Shown here: in pieces, positions 22,509-31,053 of the stretch
Numbering within the stretch: the first letter of the stretch is position 1
Layout: every line of letters starts with the position of its first letter
NCBI GenBank assembly: GCA_001298545.1
Contig: LJCX01000030.1
Coordinates: 744,001 to 808,000 of the forward strand
From: Actinobacteria bacterium OV320
Lineage (GTDB): Bacteria > Actinomycetota > Actinomycetes > Streptomycetales > Streptomycetaceae
Length of the DNA stretch: 64,000 bases
Reading direction: 5' to 3'
Made by a program: the position numbers and the translations under genes
Notes under the pieces: model-generated
What the model saw: the letters and a program-made list of their open reading frames with translations, nothing else
Told to the model about the DNA's origin: nothing
The model's database searches: none

Positions 22509-23753
22509 TCAGACGGGGAAGGTGACCCGCATCACGAGCCCACCCCCCTCGCGCGGCCGGGCCGCGATATGGCCGCCGTGCGCCCGGGCCACGGACCGCA
22601 CGATGGACAGGCCCAACCCGACCCCCTTGTCACTGCCGGTCCGCTCCGTACGCAGGCGACGGAAGGGCTCGAACAGATTGTCGATCTCATATGCGGGCAC
22701 GACCGGCCCGGTGTTCGACACGACGAGGACCGCCTGTCCGTGCTGGACCTCGGTGGTCACCTCGACCCAGCCGCCCTCGGACACGTTGTACCGTACGGCG
22801 TTCTGCACGAGATTCAGCGCGATCCGCTCCAACAGGACACCGTTGCCCTGGACGACGGCGGGTTTCTGCTCCCCGCGGATCACCACACCCTTGGCCGCCG
22901 CCTCCCCGTGCACCTGGTCGATGGCCTGCCCGGCGACCTCCGCGAGGTCGACCGGCTTGCGCTCGACGATCTGGTTGTCGCTGCGGGCGAGCAGCAGCAG
23001 GCCCTCGACGAGCTGCTCGCTGCGCTCGTTGGTGGCCAGCAGCGTCTTGCCGAGCTGTTGCAGCTCCACCGGCGCGTCCGGATCGGAGAGGTGCACCTCG
23101 AGCAGCGTGCGGTTGATCGCCAGCGGGGTCCTCAGCTCGTGCGAGGCGTTGCCCACGAAGCGCTGCTGGGCCGTGAAGGCCCGCTGGAGGCGCTCCAGCA
23201 TGTCGTCGAAGGTGTCGGCCAGCTCCTTCAGCTCGTCGTCCGGCCCGTCCAGCTCGATACGGCGGGACAGGTCCGAACCCGCCACCGCGCGTGCGGTGCG
23301 GGTGATCCGGCCGAGCGGGGACAGCACCCGGCCGGCCATGGCGTAGCCGAAGGCGAAGGCGATCACCGCGAGGCCCAGGAGGGCCAGCAGGGAGCGGCTG
23401 AGGAGGTTGTCCAGAGCCGCCTGGCGCTGGTGGTTCATGCACTGGCTGATCGCGTCGTTGAACTCGCTCAGTGTCTGACCGCTCGCGAGCCCGGGACAGT
23501 CGGTGCTGGAGACTTTCAGGTCCCCGACATCGATGATCTTGAACAACGGCTGGTTGCCGGTGTGCAGGGCCTGCGCGGCCAGCAGATAGATGATCGACAG
23601 CAACAGGATGCCGGCGATCAGGAACATGCCTCCGTACAGCAGCGTGAGCCGTATGCGGATGGTCGGGCGCAGCCACGGGAAGGGGGACTGCGGGCTCCTG
23701 GGCGCCCAGGTGGGCTTCGGGGGCGCCTGGGGCGGCGCGGGTGTCGATGCCAC
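22509..23753 (-). CDS. cutS: CutS-type sensor histidine kinase
   Basis: A 414-aa kinase: Pro-rich cytoplasmic N terminus, TM1 (~35-58), an extracellular sensor domain (~60-130) with two cysteines (TDCPGLASG and AISQCMNHQ), TM2 (~135-155), HAMP, phosphoacceptor NASHELRTPLAINRTLL, and HATPase_c with NLVQNAVRYNVSEGG and KGVGLGLSIVRSVA. Length and layout match Streptomyces CutS, which with CutR monitors extracellular protein quality and influences antibiotic production; the cysteine pair is thought to report on disulfide state. It lies 6 nt downstream of cutR. Confidence 0.88.
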   Translation of the reverse strand: MASTPAPPQAPPKPTWAPRSPQSPFPWLRPTIRIRLTLLYGGMFLIAGILLLSIIYLLAAQALHTGNQPLFKIIDVGDLKVSSTDCPGLASGQTLSEFNDAISQCMNHQRQAALDNLLSRSLLALLGLAVIAFAFGYAMAGRVLSPLGRITRTARAVAGSDLSRRIELDGPDDELKELADTFDDMLERLQRAFTAQQRFVGNASHELRTPLAINRTLLEVHLSDPDAPVELQQLGKTLLATNERSEQLVEGLLLLARSDNQIVERKPVDLAEVAGQAIDQVHGEAAAKGVVIRGEQKPAVVQGNGVLLERIALNLVQNAVRYNVSEGGWVEVTTEVQHGQAVLVVSNTGPVVPAYEIDNLFEPFRRLRTERTGSDKGVGLGLSIVRSVARAHGGHIAARPREGGGLVMRVTFPV

Positions 23754-23759
23754 GGCGGA

Positions 23760-24413
23760 TCAGATCCGGTAGCCGGAACCGGGGACGGTGACGATCACCG
23801 GAGGTTCGCCCAGCTTGCGGCGGAGCGTCATGACGGTCACGCGTACGACGTTGGTGAACGGGTCGGTGTTCTCGTCCCAGGCCTTCTCGAGGAGCTGCTC
23901 CGCGGAGACCACCGCACCCTCGCTGCGCATCAGCACCTCCAGGACGGCGAACTCCTTGGGTGCGAGCTGGACCTCCTTGCCGTCGCGGAAGACCTCGCGG
24001 CGGTTGGGGTCGAGCTTGATGCCGGCCCGCTCCAGGACGGGCGGCAGCGGCAGGCTGGTGCGCCGGCCGAGGGCACGCACGCGTGCGATCAGCTCGCTGA
24101 AGGCGAAGGGCTTGGGGAGATAGTCGTCGGCGCCGATCTCCAGACCCTCGACGCGGTCGCTGACGTCACCGGAGGCCGTGAGCATCAGCACGCGCGTGGG
24201 CATACCGAGTTCGACGATCTTGCGGCAGACGTCGTCGCCGTGGACGAGGGGGAGGTCCCGGTCGAGGACGACCACGTCGTAGTCGTTGACGCCGATGCGC
24301 TCCAGGGCGGCCGCACCGTCGTACACGACGTCGACGGCCATGGCCTCCCGGCGCAGTCCGGTGGCCACCGCATCGGCGAGCAGTTGCTCGTCCTCGACGA
24401 CGAGTACGCGCAC
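23760..24413 (-). CDS. cutR: CutR-type response regulator
   Basis: A 217-aa OmpR-family regulator: receiver with VRVLVVEDEQLLADAV, phosphoacceptor in YDVVVLDRDLPLVHG and Lys in YLPKPFAFSEL; winged helix with LAPKEFAVLEVLMRSEGAVV and VTVMTLRRKLGEP. The true start is GTG 24413; the longer frame upstream is leader. It is the first gene of the cutRS operon. Repeated TAAG elements in its leader (see intergenic entry) could be an autoregulatory site. Confidence 0.88.
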   Translation of the reverse strand: MRVLVVEDEQLLADAVATGLRREAMAVDVVYDGAAALERIGVNDYDVVVLDRDLPLVHGDDVCRKIVELGMPTRVLMLTASGDVSDRVEGLEIGADDYLPKPFAFSELIARVRALGRRTSLPLPPVLERAGIKLDPNRREVFRDGKEVQLAPKEFAVLEVLMRSEGAVVSAEQLLEKAWDENTDPFTNVVRVTVMTLRRKLGEPPVIVTVPGSGYRI

Positions 24414-24829
24414 GTCGCTTGTCCTTCCTGTGTCCACCCGCGTAGCGCCCAGTGAGCGCACGCGGGCAGGGGTTTCGGTGAGTGTGGGCTTCCATCCTGC
24501 CCTTTTCGGCCATAAGTCGGCGGTAAGGCGGGTGCGCGGAAGATGAAGGCCGGGTGTGAAGCCCGGGAATGCGGGATTTTCTCGTGGGGTTGAGGTTTCC
24601 ACGGAAGAGAGCGGGGGGAGGACGGCTTTACACCCCGCGATCACGCTCTGCATGTGCCGCAGCACCATGCGGTACTCCGCGGTCCGTTTGCCGCAGAGCG
24701 GGCGTGGGTGTCCGGCACCGTCGCCGCCCGGCAGGGCAGCGCTGGGCACCTATGGCAGACGTGATCGCCCCTTCCCAACCGGCACACCCCCGTGCCAACG
24801 ACCCACGACCCAGGACGAGGGGGCGCAGC
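24414..24829. other. Divergent promoter region of cutR and a small gene
   Basis: These 416 bases carry the cutR promoter (minus) and that of the 57-aa gene (plus). Around 24512-24528 two TAAG elements ten bases apart (TAAGTCGGCGGTAAGG) form a direct repeat of the kind bound by OmpR-family dimers. No additional gene was recognised. Confidence 0.45.
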
Positions 24830-25003
24830 ATGGACGCATTCACCGCAGGACTTCTGCACCGCATAAGGACGACCGAGTCCGACCTGACGCGGGCTCGCGA
24901 CGAGGGCGACGACTTCCTCGCCGAGGTGGAACAGGCCGAGCTCGACGACCTGCGCCGCCTCGCCGCCGAGCACGGTGTCGAGGTCGGCGCGACGAGCGTC
25001 TGA
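24830..25003 (+). CDS. Small acidic hypothetical protein (57 aa)
   Basis: A predicted helical protein, MDAFTAGLLHRIRTTESDLT followed by an amphipathic, Glu/Asp-rich segment (FLAEVEQAELDDLRRLAAEHGV). It is probably a short coiled coil. The ATG follows a purine-rich GAGGGGGCG stretch, and a strong terminator lies just downstream, so it appears to be a free-standing small gene. Function is unknown. Confidence 0.7.
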   Translation: MDAFTAGLLHRIRTTESDLTRARDEGDDFLAEVEQAELDDLRRLAAEHGVEVGATSV

Positions 25004-25023
25004 GCAGTTCGCAGGTACGCGGA

Positions 25024-25054
25024 GGGGCCCCGGCGAATCCAGCGCCGGGGCCCC
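25024..25054 (+). terminator. Bidirectional hairpin between the 57-aa gene and the phosphatase gene
   Basis: Perfect 12-bp arms GGGGCCCCGGCG and CGCCGGGGCCCC surround a 7-nt loop between two convergent genes. The GC-rich stem is followed by TTCGCG on the plus strand. Confidence 0.85.
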
Positions 25055-25078
25055 TTCGCGCGTGCGCGCGGGAGCGGC

Positions 25079-25894
25079 TCAGTCGTGCCAGGCGCCGAAC
25101 TCCTCCAGGAGTCGCTGGAGGGGCTCGAAGACGCCGGGGGTGGCAGCGACCGTCAGGTCACGTGCGGGGCGCTCTCCGGGCCGCCCACCGGTCAGCGCGC
25201 CCGCTTCCCGGGCGATCAGGTCGCCCGCGGCGAGGTCCCAGGGATGCAGCCCGCGTTCGTAGTAGCCGTCGAGGCGGCCCGCGGCCACGTCGCACAGGTC
25301 GACCGCGGCCGAGCCACTGCGCCGGATGTCCCGCAGCAGCGGGATCAGCCGCTGCGCCACGTCGGCCTGGTGGGCGCGGACCTCGGTGACGTAGTTGAAG
25401 CCGGTGGAGACCAGGGCCTGCTCGAGGGGCGCCGCGGCACGGCAGGACAGGGCGCGCTCGCCCTCCCGGGCGCCGCTCCCCCACGCCCCGCCGCCGCGCA
25501 CCGCGTGGTACGTCTCGCCGCGCATCGGGATCTCGACGACCCCGACGACGGTCTCGCCGTCCTGCTCGGCGGCGATGGAGACGGCCCAGGTGGGCAGTCC
25601 GTAGAGGTAGTTGACCGTGCCGTCGAGGGGGTCGATCACCCAGCGGATGCCGCTGCTGCCCTCGCTGGAGGCGCCCTCCTCACCGAGGAAGCCGTCGTCG
25701 GGCCGGTGTTCGGAGATGAGGCCCGTGATCAGTTTCTCGGCCGCGATGTCCATCTCGGTGACGACGTCGATCGGGCTCGACTTGGTGGCGGCGACCGCGA
25801 GGTCGGCCGGGCGGCCGTCCCGCAGCAGCTCGCCGGCCCGGCGGGCGGCCTCCTTGGCGAGCTCGAGCAGTTCGGTGTGCAGGGGGTCGGTCAC
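25079..25894 (-). CDS. Inositol monophosphatase family phosphatase
   Basis: A 271-aa Mg2+-dependent phosphatase: metal-binding GEEGASS, WVIDPLDGTVNYLYGLPTW and C-terminal LHPWDLAAGDLIAREAGA. It could dephosphorylate inositol phosphate, histidinol phosphate or a similar substrate. GTG 25894 follows TGAGGAAC. It starts 9 nt after the hemH stop, suggesting co-transcription. Confidence 0.9.
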   Translation of the reverse strand: MTDPLHTELLELAKEAARRAGELLRDGRPADLAVAATKSSPIDVVTEMDIAAEKLITGLISEHRPDDGFLGEEGASSEGSSGIRWVIDPLDGTVNYLYGLPTWAVSIAAEQDGETVVGVVEIPMRGETYHAVRGGGAWGSGAREGERALSCRAAAPLEQALVSTGFNYVTEVRAHQADVAQRLIPLLRDIRRSGSAAVDLCDVAAGRLDGYYERGLHPWDLAAGDLIAREAGALTGGRPGERPARDLTVAATPGVFEPLQRLLEEFGAWHD

Positions 25895-25902
25895 GCCGTT
25901 CC

Positions 25903-27030
25903 TCACGCGTAGGGGCTGTCGGCGCCCGCGGCGGCGGGCTTGGGGGCGCGGGCGGGGCAGCAGCCGACCGGGCACAGGTTGTGGCTCTCGCCGAGCGCCC
26001 CCAGGGCGCACGGGGTGACCGCGGTGCCGCTCTCCGTCGCGGCGCGCTCCAGGACGAGCTCCCGGATCGCGGCGGCGAAGCGCGGGTCGGCGCCGACGGT
26101 GGCCGAGCGGCGCACCGGCAGGCCCAGCTCCGCGGCCTTGGCCGTGGCCTCCGTGTCGAGGTCGTAGAGGACCTCCATGTGGTCGGAGACGAAGCCGATG
26201 GGGGCCATCACGACGGCCGGGACGGCGGCCGCGTGCCGCTCCTCCAGGTGGTCGCAGATGTCGGGCTCCAGCCAGGGGATGTGCGGGGCGCCGGAGCGGG
26301 ACTGGTAGACGAGCTGCCAGGGGTGGTCCACGCCGGTGCGCTCGCGGACGGCGTCGGCGATGAGCCGCGCGGTGTCCAGGTGCTGCTTCACGTACGCGCC
26401 GCCGTCGCCGTGGTCCTCGACCGGGCCGGAGGTGTCCGCGGAGGCGTTCGGGATGGAGTGGGTCGAGAAGGCGAGGTGCGCGCCGTCCCTGACGTCCTCG
26501 GGGAGATCGGCCAGCGACCGCAGCACACCCTCGATCATCGGCTCCAGGAAGCCGGGGTGGTTGAAGTAGTGGCGCAGCTTGTCGACCTTCGGCAGCTCGA
26601 GCCCCTCGGCCTCCAGCGCGGCCAGCGCGTCGGCGAGGTTCTCCCGGTACTGGCGGCAGCCGGAGTACGAGGCGTAGGCACTGGTGGCGAGGACGAGGAT
26701 GCGGCGACGGCCGTCGGTGACCATCTCGCGCAGAGTGTCCGTGAGGTACGGCGCCCAGTTGCGGTTGCCCCAGTAGATCGGCAGGTCCAGGCCGTGGTCG
26801 GCGAAGTCCTTGCGCAGGGCGTCCAGCAGGGCGCGGTTCTGGTCGTTGATGGGGCTGACCCCGCCGAACAGGAAGTAGTGCCGGCCCACTTCCTTGAGGC
26901 GTTCCTTGGGGATGCCGCGCCCGCGCGTCACGTTCTCCAGGAACGGAACCACGTCGTCCGGGCCTTCCGGGCCGCCGAAGGAGAGCAGGAGCAGGGCGTC
27001 GTAGGGGGTGGCATCGAGCGCGTCTCGCAT
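25903..27030 (-). CDS. hemH: Ferrochelatase (coproporphyrin type)
   Basis: A 375-aa chelatase that inserts Fe2+ into the porphyrin, in actinobacteria usually coproporphyrin III. Seen: YDALLLLSFGGPEGPDDV, RGIPKERL, FSTHSIPNAS (catalytic His) and PIGFVSDHMEVLYDLD (catalytic Glu). The C-terminal cysteines in CALGALGESHNLCPVGCCPA fit the [2Fe-2S] cluster of actinobacterial ferrochelatases. ATG at 27030. Its upstream region contains a palindrome resembling an iron-regulator site. Confidence 0.95.
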   Translation of the reverse strand: MRDALDATPYDALLLLSFGGPEGPDDVVPFLENVTRGRGIPKERLKEVGRHYFLFGGVSPINDQNRALLDALRKDFADHGLDLPIYWGNRNWAPYLTDTLREMVTDGRRRILVLATSAYASYSGCRQYRENLADALAALEAEGLELPKVDKLRHYFNHPGFLEPMIEGVLRSLADLPEDVRDGAHLAFSTHSIPNASADTSGPVEDHGDGGAYVKQHLDTARLIADAVRERTGVDHPWQLVYQSRSGAPHIPWLEPDICDHLEERHAAAVPAVVMAPIGFVSDHMEVLYDLDTEATAKAAELGLPVRRSATVGADPRFAAAIRELVLERAATESGTAVTPCALGALGESHNLCPVGCCPARAPKPAAAGADSPYA

Positions 27031-27107
27031 GAGTCGATCCTGCCACCCCCCTCTGACAGGCGGGAAACGGCGGGGTGCCGGCCGGGCGTCACCCGCACCG
27101 TGATGCG

Positions 27108-27121
27108 TTAGGGTTGCCTAA
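27108..27121. promoter_or_regulatory. Iron-box-like palindrome TTAGGGTTGCCTAA
   Basis: Symmetric TTAGG-N4-CCTAA lies in the 229-bp divergent region between hemH and the MFS gene. It resembles half sites of the DmdR/IdeR iron box (TTAGGTTAGGCTAACCTAA type) but is shorter in the centre. Placed next to ferrochelatase it plausibly links the region to iron status. Confidence 0.45.
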
Positions 27122-27259
27122 CTTCGTAAGCTGTATGAGCCGCATTCACGCCTTACCGGTTCTGCCGGGCTCACCGCACGCCTTACCGAGTCCCTGCCGA
27201 ACCGCCTTCCCTCACGCCGCCGAGCCCTCACGCGCGTGCCCGGACCCACCGGAGACCCC

Positions 27260-28498
27260 GTGCCCAGCCCCTACCGCGCTCTGTTCGCCGCCCCCGGCTC
27301 CAAGCGTTTCTCCGCCGCGGGGTTCGTCGGCAGGATGCCGCTGTCGATGATGGGCATCGGCGTGGTCACGATGGTCTCCCAGCTCACGGGGCGCTACGGG
27401 CTGGCGGGCGCGCTGTCGGCGACCATCGCGCTGGCGGCCGCCGCCTTCGGGCCGCAGATCTCGCGCCTGGTGGACGTGCACGGTCAGCGCCGGGTGCTGC
27501 GCCCCGCGACGCTGGTCGCGCTCGCCGCCGCGACCGGGCTGCTGCTGGCCGCGCACTTCGCCTGGCCGGACTGGGTGCTGTTCGTGTGCGCCGCCGGGAT
27601 CGGTTCCGTGCCCAGCCTCGGCGCGATGATCCGGGCCCGCTGGGCGGCCCTGTACCGGGGCACGCCACAACTGCACACCGCGTACTCCTTCGAGTCCGTG
27701 GTGGACGAGGTGTGCTTCATCTTCGGGCCGATCATCTCCATCGGTCTGTCCACCGCCTGGTTCCCGGAGGCGGGGCCCCTGCTGGCGGCCTGCTTCCTCG
27801 CCGTCGGCGTCTTCTGGCTGACCGCCCAACGGGCCACCGAACCCGCGCCGCATCCGCGCGAGCAGCACGGTGGCGGTTCCGCCCTGCGCTCGCCCGGACT
27901 CCAGGTTCTGGTGGCCACCTTCGTGGCGACCGGAACGATCTTCGGGGCGGTCGACGTGGTCACCGTCGCCTTCGCCGACGAGCAGGGCCACAAGGGCGCC
28001 GCGAGTGTCGTCCTGGCGCTCTACGCGGCCGGTTCCTGCGTGGCCGGGCTCGTCTTCGGCCTGTTGCACCTCAAGGGGGCACCGGAACGACGCTGGCTGC
28101 TGGGCGTGTTCATGATGGGCGTGAGTATGATCCCCCTCCTACTGGTCGGAAACTTGCCGTTTCTGGCCGTGGCGCTGTTCTTTGCGGGTCTGGCCATCGC
28201 TCCCACGATGATCACCACGATGTCCCTCATCGAAGAGCACGTACCACGCGCACAACTGACCGAGGGCATGACCTGGATCAGCACCGGGCTCGCGGTCGGC
28301 GTCGCGCTCGGCTCCTCCATCGCCGGCTGGGTCATCGACGCGGCGGGCGCACGGGCCGGGTACGGGGTTCCGGCGGTGTCCGGAGCCGTCGCGGTCGCGG
28401 TCGGTTTCCTGGGGTACCGCCGGCTGAGCAGGCCGGCGCCGGGTCGGGGAGGCACCGTTGAGCAGGACAGCGAGCGGGAAGAACGGCACGTGGCGTAA
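27260..28498 (+). CDS. MFS transporter
   Basis: A 412-aa major facilitator protein with ~12 hydrophobic helices. Helix 1 contains GFVGRMPLSMMGIGVVTM; the cytoplasmic loop after helix 2 is ISRLVDVHGQRRVLRPA, the MFS A-motif region; a central cytoplasmic loop (PAPHPREQHGG) separates the halves. The substrate is unknown; an efflux role is likely. GTG 27260 is preceded by GGAG with a 5-nt gap; an upstream GTG at 27236 lacks a ribosome site. The 3' end overlaps the FAD oxidase start by 41 nt, so the two are coupled. A possible iron site lies upstream. Confidence 0.88.
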   Translation: MPSPYRALFAAPGSKRFSAAGFVGRMPLSMMGIGVVTMVSQLTGRYGLAGALSATIALAAAAFGPQISRLVDVHGQRRVLRPATLVALAAATGLLLAAHFAWPDWVLFVCAAGIGSVPSLGAMIRARWAALYRGTPQLHTAYSFESVVDEVCFIFGPIISIGLSTAWFPEAGPLLAACFLAVGVFWLTAQRATEPAPHPREQHGGGSALRSPGLQVLVATFVATGTIFGAVDVVTVAFADEQGHKGAASVVLALYAAGSCVAGLVFGLLHLKGAPERRWLLGVFMMGVSMIPLLLVGNLPFLAVALFFAGLAIAPTMITTMSLIEEHVPRAQLTEGMTWISTGLAVGVALGSSIAGWVIDAAGARAGYGVPAVSGAVAVAVGFLGYRRLSRPAPGRGGTVEQDSEREERHVA

Positions 28499-29786
28499 CT
28501 GGGGCGGCAACGTCGCCGCACGCCCCGCGCGGGAGGTCACGCCCGCCTCCGTCGACGAACTGGCCGAGGCCGTGCGCCGGGCCGCCGAGGACGGGCTGAA
28601 GGTGAAGGCGGTCGGCACCGGCCACTCCTTCACGTCGATCGCGGCGACCGACGGTGTATTGATCCGCCCTCAACTCTTGACCGGCATCCGCAACATTGAT
28701 CGCGACAACATGACCGTCACGGTCGAGGCCGGCACCCCGCTCAAGAGACTCAACCTGGCGCTCGCGCGCGAAGGCCTGTCGCTCACCAACATGGGCGACA
28801 TCATGGAACAGACGGTGTCCGGGGCCACGAGCACCGGCACACACGGCACCGGCCGTGAGTCCGCCTCGATCGCCGCCCAGATCAAGGGCCTGGAACTCGT
28901 CACGGCGGACGGCTCGGTCCTCACCTGCTCGGAGAAGGGGACCGAGCAGGAGCGCGCGCTCTTCGCCGCCGCCCGGATCGGCCTGGGCGCCCTCGGCATC
29001 GTCACCGCGATCACCTTCGCCGTGGAACCGATCTTCCTGCTCACCGCGCGGGAGGAACCGATGCCCTTCGACAAGGTCCTCGCCGACTTCGACGAACTGT
29101 GGGCCGAGAACGAGCACTTCGAGTTCTACTGGTTCCCGCACACCGGCAGCACCAACACCAAGCGCAACAACCGCAGCGCGGGCCCCCGCAAGCCGGTGAG
29201 CCAGGTCTCGAGCTGGATCGAGGACGAGTTCCTCTCCAACGGCGTATTCCAGGTGGCCCAGTGGGTGGGCCAGGCGGTGCCCGCCACGATCCCGACGATC
29301 GCGCAGGTGTCCAGCAAGGCCCTGTCCGCGCGCACCTACACGGACATCCCGTACAAGGTCTTCACGTCTCCGCGCCGGGTGCGCTTCCTGGAGATGGAGT
29401 ACGCCGTTCCGCGCGAGGCGGTGACCGAGACGCTGCGCGAGCTGAAGGCGATGCTCGACCGCTCGGGCCTGCGGGTCAGCTTCCCCGTCGAGGTGCGCAC
29501 CGCACCCGCCGACGACATCACCCTGTCCACCGCTTCCGGCCGCGACAGCGCCTACATCGCCGTCCACATGGTCAAGGGCACGCCCTACCAGGGGTACTTC
29601 ACCGCCGCCGAGCGCATCTTCACCGCCCACGAGGGGCGGCCGCACTGGGGCAAGGTGCACACGCGGGACGCGGAGTACTTCGCCGGTGTCTATCCGCGCT
29701 TCGGCGAGTTCACGGCGCTGCGGGATCGGCTGGATCCTGATCGGCTGTTCCAGAACGACTACTTGCGGAGGGTTCTGGGGGCGTAG
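28458..29786 (+). CDS. FAD-linked lactone/alditol oxidase family protein
   Basis: A 442-aa VAO-fold flavoprotein. The FAD domain (~10-180) has KAVGTGHSFTSIAATDGVLI (His that can carry covalent FAD), MGDIMEQTVSGATSTGTHG and ARIGLGALGIVTAITF; the C-terminal D-arabinono-1,4-lactone-oxidase domain ends with PHWGKVHTRDAEYFAGVYP. Related enzymes oxidise sugar lactones (ascorbate-like synthesis) or alditols, producing H2O2. The TTG start at 28458 has GAGG upstream and overlaps the MFS gene; coupling suggests a shared small-molecule pathway, unidentified. Confidence 0.88.
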   Translation: MSRTASGKNGTWRNWGGNVAARPAREVTPASVDELAEAVRRAAEDGLKVKAVGTGHSFTSIAATDGVLIRPQLLTGIRNIDRDNMTVTVEAGTPLKRLNLALAREGLSLTNMGDIMEQTVSGATSTGTHGTGRESASIAAQIKGLELVTADGSVLTCSEKGTEQERALFAAARIGLGALGIVTAITFAVEPIFLLTAREEPMPFDKVLADFDELWAENEHFEFYWFPHTGSTNTKRNNRSAGPRKPVSQVSSWIEDEFLSNGVFQVAQWVGQAVPATIPTIAQVSSKALSARTYTDIPYKVFTSPRRVRFLEMEYAVPREAVTETLRELKAMLDRSGLRVSFPVEVRTAPADDITLSTASGRDSAYIAVHMVKGTPYQGYFTAAERIFTAHEGRPHWGKVHTRDAEYFAGVYPRFGEFTALRDRLDPDRLFQNDYLRRVLGA

Positions 29787-30582
29787 CGGACTCCGTGGGT
29801 GCGGGGGTCGCCGAGTCGTCGGCCCCCGTGCCGTCCTCCGGGGCCGTGGGAGTCGGCGCCGTCCCGGCCGTCGTACCGCCTCCGGTGTCGTCGCCCGAGT
29901 CCTCCCCGCTGTCGCTGTCCGGGGCGGAGGTCCCGTCCGAGGAAGGCGACTCCCCGGCCGAGGGGGAGGAGGGCGCGGACGAGGAAGGCGACGGCGAGGG
30001 GGTGCCCGGGTCCTCGTCGGAGGAACCGGGCGAGGTCCCGGACGAGGAACCGCCGCCCGAGACCGCCTCGGTGACGGTCGTGCCCCGGTCACCGCTGAAG
30101 CTGTCGCCCGACACCAGCTCGTACGTGGTGATCCCGGCCATCGCGACCCCGAAGACGAGCGCGGCCGCCACCACCGGCCGCCCGCGGCGCCCGCTCCGGG
30201 CGCGGTGGACGGTGCCCTCGGTGAACTCACCCGGCGCGGGCGGTGTGCGCACCCTCGGTTTCGCAGCCACCCGCGGGTCACGACCCGGTACGTCACGGCC
30301 CGGTACGTCGCGGCCCTGTACGTCGCGAACCTGTGTGTCGCGGAACTGCTCGCCGGTACGGCTGAAGAAGTGCTGGAAGAGCGATCCGCCACAGGTGGCG
30401 ACGACACTGACCAGACCCGCGCCGAGGATCGTGCCGTAGACCCCGAAGTACGAGGCGAGTTTCGCGGCCACCACCGCGGCCACGGCGCTGCCGGCGACCT
30501 GAGGCACGCTCAGGTCGATCCGCTTCCCTTTCACCTCCTCCCCGGCGCTCGGCTCACCAACGACTTCGGGCCTTTCACGCAT
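29710..30582 (-). CDS. Membrane-anchored protein with disordered Ser/Pro/Asp tail
   Basis: A ~290-aa hypothetical. Residues ~25-70 are hydrophobic Gly/Ala-rich helices (SAVAAVVAAKLASYFGVYGT). A short repeat Arg-Asp-Val-x-Gly recurs four times near residue 85. A single membrane helix (VVAAALVFGVAMAGITTYEL, ~140-160) precedes ~130 residues of low-complexity Ser/Gly/Pro/Asp, probably surface-exposed. The first start is uncertain (ATG 30582 or TTG 30618). Its 3' end overlaps the convergent oxidase gene by 77 nt. Function is unknown. Confidence 0.65.
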   Translation of the reverse strand: MRERPEVVGEPSAGEEVKGKRIDLSVPQVAGSAVAAVVAAKLASYFGVYGTILGAGLVSVVATCGGSLFQHFFSRTGEQFRDTQVRDVQGRDVPGRDVPGRDPRVAAKPRVRTPPAPGEFTEGTVHRARSGRRGRPVVAAALVFGVAMAGITTYELVSGDSFSGDRGTTVTEAVSGGGSSSGTSPGSSDEDPGTPSPSPSSSAPSSPSAGESPSSDGTSAPDSDSGEDSGDDTGGGTTAGTAPTPTAPEDGTGADDSATPAPTESATPPEPSASSRSGTADQDPADPAAP

Positions 30583-31053
30583 ACCGGGGCCTTGCCTGCC
30601 TTTCCCGCACTTGATCAATCAACTGCACGAGAAGGGGACGTACGGACGAAACCGATAGTTCCTTTTCGGGAGATTGCGTGAACTACGCCACGCTCAAGAT
30701 CGATAAACGCCCGCGACGGACGGTCAAGTCCCGCCTCTCCACAGAAGTTGGATGGCGCGCCAATCCACGCACGTGGCCCAAATGGAGTACTGTTGCGAGC
30801 CCTGGGCCCGGTCTCCCTCCAGGATGTCCGGAGCCTCGCTGGACCGCTTGAGGGGGGCTAGTTGCACAGGGTGACGGTGTTGGTCACTTAGCGTGGCGGA
30901 TAGGTAACCGTGCCATAACGGCGGCGCAGGGCCTGTGCCCGACACGCCGGGCAACTCGGCAAGGTTGTGGCAGGCTGCACCCGGGCAGGCCACACTCGAC
31001 TAGCGGAAGCAGCGACGCACGTGACGTCGGCAGGCACCACCCGGGAGGTCCCC
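30583..31053. other. Divergent promoter region of sepH
   Basis: These 471 bases lie between the membrane-protein start (minus) and sepH. A 30-codon frame at 30782-30874 (ATG, beginning MEYCCEPWARS) has no clear ribosome site and is not claimed. The stretch 30879-30912 (TTGGTC ... TAGGTAAC) has promoter-like elements in the right orientation for sepH. Nothing else was recognised. Confidence 0.4.

Noticed and set aside
30782..30874. 30-codon ATG frame upstream of sepH
   Set aside because: No ribosome site and no known family; kept only as a note in the intergenic entry.
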